Assembly: GCF_038007305.1 (NCBI RefSeq)
Contig: NZ_JBBOWV010000001.1
Location: 2,470,501-2,534,500, forward strand
Source of the DNA: Solibacillus sp. FSL W7-1436
GTDB lineage: Bacteria; Bacillota; Bacilli; Bacillales_A; Planococcaceae
DNA: 64,000 bases
Reading direction: 5' to 3'
In this document: positions 58,823-64,000 of the stretch, piece after piece
How positions within the stretch are numbered: position 1 is the first letter of the stretch
How the letters are laid out: each line of letters begins with the position of its first letter
Notes under the pieces: model-generated
Database searches by the model: none
The model's input: only the letters and a program-made list of their open reading frames with translations
What the model was told of the DNA's origin: nothing
Made by a program: the position numbers and the translations under genes

Positions 58823-60085
58823 TTGTTTTTAACAACAGAAATTGCGAAAGGTGTTTCGCTTCATATACGACAAACCGCCCAATTCAAAACGGTGAACTTT
58901 TCGATCAAATGGAGAGCACCATTAAATGAAGAAACAGCGGCACAACGTACAGTATTATCGAATGTCCTGCAGCACAGCAACGAAAAATTTCCAACATCGG
59001 CAAGTTACCGCAGCTATTTAGATGACCTGTTCGGCACAGTATTGTATTTTGACACAGCAAAGCGCGGTCAGGAACATACCGTACTATTAAATGTAGAAAC
59101 AGTAAACGACCAATACTTATCGCATGGCAATGTATTAAATGAAGTAATCGACCTGATCCAGGAAGCGATTTTCAAACCGAACTACGAAAACGGCGTATTT
59201 AAAGAATCAATCGTCAACCGTGAAAAAGAAATGGTCGTTCAGCGTATCCAATCGATTTTCGATGACAAATCACGCTACGCACAAAAACGCTTAACAGAAA
59301 TTATCCGACCAAACAGCGCGGCATCATTTTCCGCAAACGGAAATATCGAAGCTGTAAAAGCGATTACTCCACAATCATTGACAAAAACATACGAAGATAT
59401 GCTAGCAAATGATGTCATTGATATTTACGTTGTCGGTGATATTAATGTTGAAGAAATAACGCGAAAGTTGAAAGCAGCGCTCCAATTCGCTGACCGCAAT
59501 GCGCTATTAAAAACAGAAGAAGTTTCAGCTCCTGCAAACATTGAACCATATACGAAAGAAACGCAGGAAATGAAACAAGGGAAACTGCATATCGGCTACT
59601 CGACACCAGTACGATTCGGTGATGAAGACTTCCCTAAAATGCAAATTTTCAACGGTATTTTCGGCGGGTATGCCCATTCAAAACTTTTTATGAATGTCCG
59701 TGAAAAAGAAAGTTTAGCTTATTATGCATCCAGCTCTTATTCTTCACAATACGGATTACTGTTTGTCGTGTCAGGGATTGAGCCGGCAAATGAAGAAAAG
59801 GCACGCCAATTAATTGATGAACAGTTAAAAGTGATGCAAAACGGTGAAATTACCGATTTGGAATTGGCGCAAACGAAAGCGATGCTCATTAACCAGCTAA
59901 AAGAAGCGTTGGATTCACCTCGTGGCCAAATTGAAATTTTTGACCAATACAAAGTATTAGACGAACCGTTTACTATGGATACGTGGACAGCACGCTGGCA
60001 ATCTGTGTCAAAAGAAGATGTGCAAAAAGTGGCACAGGATATTAAATTAGAAGCAACGTATTTCTTATGCGGTAAGGGGGAGTAA
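58823..60085 (+). CDS. ymfF: Inactive M16 peptidase-like protein YmfF
   Basis: This 420-residue M16-family protein lacks the HxxEH zinc motif; the equivalent stretch reads VLSNVLQHSNEKFPT. It is the non-catalytic partner of YmfH. Start TTG 58823 has AGGAGGAG six nt before it. Conserved C-terminal M16 features include FNGIFGGYAHSKLFMNVREKESLAYYASS. The pair's substrate is unknown. Confidence 0.92.
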   Translation: MFLTTEIAKGVSLHIRQTAQFKTVNFSIKWRAPLNEETAAQRTVLSNVLQHSNEKFPTSASYRSYLDDLFGTVLYFDTAKRGQEHTVLLNVETVNDQYLSHGNVLNEVIDLIQEAIFKPNYENGVFKESIVNREKEMVVQRIQSIFDDKSRYAQKRLTEIIRPNSAASFSANGNIEAVKAITPQSLTKTYEDMLANDVIDIYVVGDINVEEITRKLKAALQFADRNALLKTEEVSAPANIEPYTKETQEMKQGKLHIGYSTPVRFGDEDFPKMQIFNGIFGGYAHSKLFMNVREKESLAYYASSSYSSQYGLLFVVSGIEPANEEKARQLIDEQLKVMQNGEITDLELAQTKAMLINQLKEALDSPRGQIEIFDQYKVLDEPFTMDTWTARWQSVSKEDVQKVAQDIKLEATYFLCGKGE

Positions 60086-60088
60086 TCC

Positions 60089-61393
60089 ATGGAAACAATT
60101 GAATTCCAGCAACTAGATGAAACATTATATTACAAGCAGCTAAACAACGGTTTAGACGTATATATTTTGCCGAAAAAAGGCTTTTCGAAAACATTCGTGA
60201 CGTTTACAACGAAGTATGGTTCGATTGACCGTACATTCGTACCGATCGGAGAAACAGAGCCGGTTACTGTTCCGGACGGGATTGCCCACTTTTTAGAGCA
60301 TAAAATGTTCGAAAAAGAAGAAGGGGATGTATTCCAGAAGTTCAGTGAAGTAGGGGCGCAGGCGAATGCATTCACATCATTCACCCGCACAGCATACCTG
60401 TTCTCTGCAACGGACCACATTTATAAAAGTACGGAAACATTATTGAATTTCGTACAGGAGCCGTACTTCACGGAAGAAACGGTAAATAAAGAAAAAGGCA
60501 TTATCGGACAGGAAATTACGATGTACGATGATCAGCCGGACTGGCGTTTATACTTTGGCGCAATTGAAAATATGTACCACAACCACCCGGTGAAAATTGA
60601 TATCGCCGGCACAATCGAGTCGATTGACGGAATTACAGCCGAGCATTTATATACGTGCTACAACACGTTCTACCACCCATCGAACATGCTGATGTTCGTC
60701 ATCGGTGCTGTAGATCCTGTTGAAATGATGGCATTTATTGAAGATAACCAAAACAAAAAGACATTCCAGGAGCCGACAGACATAAAACGCTTATTTGATG
60801 AAGAACCAACAAATGTAGCGGAAAAAGAACGCGTGCTTCATATGGATGTGCAAAAGCCAAAAGTATATGTCGGCTTAAAAGCGAAGCAAGTTGGGTTAAG
60901 CGGCGAAGAAATGCTGAAGCATGAGCTAGCTGTCCAGATCGGTGTTGAATGTTTATTCGGCCGCGCTTCTTCATTCTATACAGATGTATATGAAAATGGT
61001 CTGATCGATGAATCATACGGCTATGATTTCTCATTGGAAAACGGCTACGGGTTTGCACTGATCGGCTCGGATTCCGAACAGCCGGAACAGCTTGCGAAAC
61101 TGATTAAAGACAAGCTGGCACAATCAGAACAAGAAAACTTATTCACTTCTGAAGATGTAGAACGTATTAAACGCAAAAAAATCGGTTTCTTCCTGCGTGC
61201 ACTGAATTCCATCGAATTTATCGCCAACCAGTTTACACGTTATAAATTCAACGACATGAATCTATTCGACGTTGTACCGGTTCTGGAGACAATTACAGTG
61301 GAAGATATCGAAAAAGCATTTACAACCATTCAAGGTGAAGAGCAACAAACGGTGTTTACAATCATGCCGGTAAGCGGGCGCGATCAAAAATGA
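60089..61393 (+). CDS. ymfH: M16-family zinc peptidase YmfH
   Basis: This is the catalytic partner of YmfF. The 434-residue protein has HFLEH in GIAHFLEHKMFEKEEGD, with the downstream glutamate in EKGIIGQEITMYDDQP. It follows ymfF after 3 nt with AAGGGGGAG upstream. It overlaps ymfI by 4 nt. Confidence 0.94.
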   Translation: METIEFQQLDETLYYKQLNNGLDVYILPKKGFSKTFVTFTTKYGSIDRTFVPIGETEPVTVPDGIAHFLEHKMFEKEEGDVFQKFSEVGAQANAFTSFTRTAYLFSATDHIYKSTETLLNFVQEPYFTEETVNKEKGIIGQEITMYDDQPDWRLYFGAIENMYHNHPVKIDIAGTIESIDGITAEHLYTCYNTFYHPSNMLMFVIGAVDPVEMMAFIEDNQNKKTFQEPTDIKRLFDEEPTNVAEKERVLHMDVQKPKVYVGLKAKQVGLSGEEMLKHELAVQIGVECLFGRASSFYTDVYENGLIDESYGYDFSLENGYGFALIGSDSEQPEQLAKLIKDKLAQSEQENLFTSEDVERIKRKKIGFFLRALNSIEFIANQFTRYKFNDMNLFDVVPVLETITVEDIEKAFTTIQGEEQQTVFTIMPVSGRDQK

Positions 61394-62118
61394 AGAAGTT
61401 TGCATTAGTTTGCGGTGCTTCCGGTGCGATTGGACAGGCAATTTGCCAGCAATTAGCACAGGATGGCTGGTCACTCTATCTGCATTATCATACTGGGCAT
61501 ACTGTCATTGACAGTATGCTTCAGGCGTTTACCGAGAACTTTCCGGATCAGGAGTTCATCCCGGTAAAAGCAGATTTCAGCAGTGACACAGGGGCGGAGC
61601 AAATTGCCGCCCAAATTTATTCATTGCAGGCGATCGTTTATGCGAACGGCCATGCATTCTATGATTTACTGGAAAACACACCAGCCGAGGAAATGACGAA
61701 ACTTTGGCATGTCCATGTACAAAATCCGATGCGGACGACGGCACTGCTCGCAGGCAAATTACGGGCGAACAAAGTCAGCTATGTGCTTGTCATTGGTTCG
61801 ATCTGGGGAGATGTCGGTGCAGCGGGCGAAGTAGCCTACTCAGCAGTAAAAGGCGCCCAGCACAGTTTCGTGAAAGCATATTCCCAGGAAGCGGCGTATA
61901 GCGGCATTCGCGTTAATGCGATTGCACCCGGAATTATCAATACGAAGATGAACGCTAAGTTCGATGCTGAGGAGCGCGAAATGATTCAAAGCCAAATTCC
62001 ATTGCAATCATTTGGCGAAGCGCTTGATATCGCGAATATGGCGGCTTTTTATTTGAGCGGACGCGCCGATTATGTAACAGGGCAAATAATTCGAGTTAAT
62101 GGCGGCTGGTACATATAA
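61390..62118 (+). CDS. ymfI: Short-chain dehydrogenase/reductase YmfI
   Basis: This SDR-family oxidoreductase resembles FabG. The 242 residues show the NADP-binding GASGAIGQAI, the catalytic S of VIGSIWGDVG and YxxxK in YSAVKG, with a C-terminal AAFYLSGRADYVTGQIIRVNGGW. The start overlaps the ymfH stop (ATGA). The substrate is not predictable. Confidence 0.92.
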   Translation: MKKFALVCGASGAIGQAICQQLAQDGWSLYLHYHTGHTVIDSMLQAFTENFPDQEFIPVKADFSSDTGAEQIAAQIYSLQAIVYANGHAFYDLLENTPAEEMTKLWHVHVQNPMRTTALLAGKLRANKVSYVLVIGSIWGDVGAAGEVAYSAVKGAQHSFVKAYSQEAAYSGIRVNAIAPGIINTKMNAKFDAEEREMIQSQIPLQSFGEALDIANMAAFYLSGRADYVTGQIIRVNGGWYI

Positions 62119-62165
62119 TTTCCCGATATCCGCACATACTATCTGTGCGAGAGGAGGGAAAGCAA

Positions 62166-62423
62166 ATGGGATTATTACAAAACTGGGAACAATGGACAAG
62201 CTTCTTAGGTAAACAAGTGTCTGATGCAAAAGAAAGCGGCATGCCTAATAAAATGATTGAGAAAGCCGCAGTTCAGATTGGCGAGTATCTTGCGAAAAAT
62301 GTTGACCCGCAAAACGAGCAAGAGCGCGTATTATCTGACTTATGGTCTGTTGCCGAAAAGGACGAAAAGCAAGCGATTGCAAGCTGTATTATGAAACTCG
62401 TTCAAAACAAAGCGACTCATTAA
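62166..62423 (+). CDS. ymfJ: DUF3243 family protein YmfJ
   Basis: This 85-residue helical cytoplasmic protein of the DUF3243 family lies between ymfI and ymfK. ATG 62166 has GAGGAGGG upstream; the longer frame (from 62145) would start within the ribosome site. It begins MGLLQNWEQWTSFLGKQVSDAKESGM. Function unknown. Confidence 0.9.
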   Translation: MGLLQNWEQWTSFLGKQVSDAKESGMPNKMIEKAAVQIGEYLAKNVDPQNEQERVLSDLWSVAEKDEKQAIASCIMKLVQNKATH

Positions 62424-62435
62424 TCAGCTTTACGG

Positions 62436-62475
62436 GAAAAATGTCACTCACTGAATTGGTGAGCGGCATTTTTTC
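62436..62475 (+). terminator. Intrinsic terminator after ymfJ
   Basis: AAAAATGTCACTCAC pairs with GTGAGCGGCATTTTT, followed by further T. Confidence 0.85.
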
Positions 62476-62489
62476 TTTGTAAATGAAAG

Positions 62490-62715
62490 CGGCGAATAAA
62501 TTCTAGGAATTGACGATTAATTACTCAAGATTGACGATTAATCAATATAAAGTGGCGAATAAGCCCCTTAGGTTGACGATTAAATGGTCAAAACTGACGA
62601 ATATCTCTATAGAAGTGGCGAATAAGTTCTCCTTAAAAAAATAACGATTATTAAAATGAAGTTGACGATTATTCCATACATATTGGCGATTAACTTAACG
62701 GAAATGTCTAATAAA
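62490..62715. repeat. Array of eleven 21-nt units, core TGRCGAWTAA (array B)
   Basis: Cores start at 62490, 62511, 62532, 62553, 62574, 62595, 62616, 62642, 62663, 62684 and 62705. Nine of the ten steps are exactly 21 nt; one is 26 because of an A-rich insertion. Cores read mainly TGACGATTAA or TGGCGAATAA; the 11 nt between differ in every unit. It fills most of the 522-nt gap before ymfK. Confidence 0.9.
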
Positions 62716-62889
62716 TCCACACACTTGCAAACAAATTTCCTTGCATCATTTTCTATTAGTTCCAATCTCCAACCTGTAAATGCACGATTGTCCATCATGG
62801 ATACTTCCAGAACGCGTTTTTTCAAAAATTATTTCAAGAAAACTAACAAAAACGTGGCTTTCTAACTTTTCAATAGGTAGAAAATCCGC

Positions 62890-62895
62890 TATGAT
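62890..62895 (+). promoter_or_regulatory. Possible -10 of a ymfK promoter
   Basis: TATGAT lies about 50 nt before ymfK. A convincing -35 is not seen; TTTCAA, 16 bp upstream, is the best. Confidence 0.3.
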
Positions 62896-62945
62896 GGAAC
62901 TTGTAAGAAATAAATACGTTTCTATTATGAGGGGACAGATACAAA

Positions 62946-63734
62946 ATGGGCGAATGGTATTTTGAATATGAAATTCAAGTGAATCGACCAGGTTTATTAG
63001 GAGATATTGCATCGCTGTTAGGAATGCTTCGCGTTAATATTGTCTCGATTAACGGTGTGGATGAGGAGCATCGAGGAATGCTGTTATCAACAGATAACGA
63101 AGAATCTATCCAGCGTTTTATTTCAATCGTCTCAACAATGGAAAATATCAATGTAACAAGATTTCGCGAGCCAAAAGTGCGTGATCGATTGGCTGTTCGG
63201 CATGGGCATTATATACCGAAAGATGCGGATGAAAAAAACACATTCCGGTTCGTACGTGACGAATTAGGAATTTTAGTTGATTTTATGGCCGAATTATTTA
63301 AAAAGGAAGGGCATAAATTAATTGGGATCCGAGGAATGCCGCGTGTCGGAAAAACAGAATCAATCGTTGCTGCAAGTGTGTGCGCGAATAAAAAATGGAT
63401 TTTCATCTCTTCTACTATGATTAAACAAACCGTCCGCAATACGTTAATGGGCGATGAGTTTAATGGGAATAATATTTTTATATTGGACGGTGCCGTGACA
63501 CGTCGCTCGACGGATGAACGCCACCAGCAGTTAGTTCGGGAAATCATGGGTATGCCGACGATTAAAGTCATTGAGCATCCAGATCTGTTCGTACAGCATT
63601 CATCATATAAAATAGAAGATTTTGACTATATTATCGAATTGCGCCATGAACCGAATGAGGAAATAACATATGAAATTATCGAAAAGAATAATATGTTATC
63701 GAGTACAGACCATTTTGGCGGGTTTGGTTTTTAG
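62946..63734 (+). CDS. ymfK: DUF3388 family protein YmfK
   Basis: This 262-residue protein combines an N-terminal ACT-like segment (YEIQVNRPGLLGDIASLLGMLRVNIVSING) with a C-terminal nucleotide-binding-like region (GIRGMPRVGKTESIVAA, a P-loop-like motif). AGGGGAC precedes the ATG. It sits in the conserved ymfJ-ymfK-ymfM order. Function unknown. Confidence 0.9.
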   Translation: MGEWYFEYEIQVNRPGLLGDIASLLGMLRVNIVSINGVDEEHRGMLLSTDNEESIQRFISIVSTMENINVTRFREPKVRDRLAVRHGHYIPKDADEKNTFRFVRDELGILVDFMAELFKKEGHKLIGIRGMPRVGKTESIVAASVCANKKWIFISSTMIKQTVRNTLMGDEFNGNNIFILDGAVTRRSTDERHQQLVREIMGMPTIKVIEHPDLFVQHSSYKIEDFDYIIELRHEPNEEITYEIIEKNNMLSSTDHFGGFGF

Positions 63735-63791
63735 TAAATAAGAGGGCTTATTGCCATCTTTATTTGAATATATTAAAAGTAGGTGTTTTTT

Positions 63792-64000
63792 TTGACGGAA
63801 CTAGGAGCTCGCTTGAAAGAAGCGAGATTAGCTAGAGGTTATAGTCTAGATGATTTGCAAAATATCACGAAAATCCAAAAACGTTATTTAATAGGAATCG
63901 AAGAAGGCAACTATACAATTATGCCCGGTTCTTTCTATGTACGTGCCTTCATTAAGCAGTATGCCGAAGCAGTTGGATTAGATGCGGATGAAGTATTAAC
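63792..64000 (+). CDS. rodZ: RodZ/YmfM-like cell-shape protein, 3' end outside the window
   Basis: A TTG start at 63792 with AGTAGGTG upstream opens a frame that runs off the window. The first 69 residues form a Xre-type helix-turn-helix (LGARLKEARLARGYSLDDLQNITKIQKRYLIGIEEGNY) followed by MPGSFYVRAFIKQYAEAVGLD, the RodZ/YmfM signature. RodZ links MreB to the membrane. The membrane segment and the periplasmic part lie beyond the end. Confidence 0.88.
   Translation, partial: MTELGARLKEARLARGYSLDDLQNITKIQKRYLIGIEEGNYTIMPGSFYVRAFIKQYAEAVGLDADEVL

Noticed and set aside
62490-62715. CRISPR array
   Set aside because: The repeated core is only about 10 nt and spacers 11 nt, far below CRISPR sizes, and no cas genes are near.

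Overview
The window is chromosomal DNA from a low-to-moderate GC, spore-forming, flagellated Gram-positive bacterium of the order Bacillales. Gene order follows the Bacillus subtilis flagellar/chemotaxis - rpsB/tsf - nusA/infB - pnp - dpa/asd/dapA - spoIIIE - ymf block. The insertions, the GntR/BMP-transporter arrangement after spoIIIE and the frequent TTG/GTG starts suggest a Planococcaceae (Caryophanaceae) member close to Lysinibacillus or Solibacillus. The family is an inference; the order is secure.

Layout. 1-11979 is the distal part of the fla/che operon on the + strand: flhB (5' end missing), flhA, flhF, flhG, cheB, cheA, cheW, cheC, cheD, a small membrane protein, sigD, a small hydrophilic protein and swrB. 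12139-15349 is rpsB, tsf, pyrH, frr. 15806-27106 is uppS, cdsA, dxr, rseP, proS and polC. 27570-32886 is the rimP-nusA-rnpM-ylxQ-infB-ylxP-rbfA translation operon. 33310-41046 is truB, a solitary tnpB, ribF, rpsO, pnp and an M16 peptidase. 41090-43519 on the - strand is an inserted GntR-regulated ABC transporter, the only - strand gene block. 43770-47448 is ylmC/ymxH, dpaA, dpaB, asd and dapA (dipicolinate and lysine/diaminopimelate supply for spores). 47776-52062 is rnjB and spoIIIE. 52267-57972 is a GntR regulator and a four-gene BMP-type nucleoside ABC transporter. 58823-64000 is ymfF, ymfH, ymfI, ymfJ, ymfK and the start of a rodZ-like gene.

Main discoveries. (1) polC, the essential replicative DNA polymerase gene, is split by a 785-nt group II intron (24916-25700). 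It starts GTGCG, has a recognisable domain V and has no reverse-transcriptase ORF. Removing it exactly restores the catalytic motif PDIDLNFSGEY, so polC is an intron-containing gene and not a pseudogene. (2) Intergenic gaps hold arrays of short cores repeated every 21 nt (two DNA helical turns): 47511-47636, 62490-62715, 58142-58205 and 58265-58369, with a possible decayed one at 27310-27372. The cores differ between loci (TGAGGATTA, TGRCGAWTAA, AAGTAGAAC) but the 21-nt period holds. All lie between a terminator and the next promoter. I do not recognise them. (3) A second, unrelated dispersed repeat occurs at 33023-33202, 39544-39717 and 58486-58585, with a partial copy at 27401-27446. It combines a nearly invariant block with hairpins of changing sequence but preserved pairing. 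(4) A lone TnpB gene sits between truB and ribF.

The rest is housekeeping. Most genes are packed with overlaps or short gaps and good ribosome binding sites, and operon ends carry clear intrinsic terminators.
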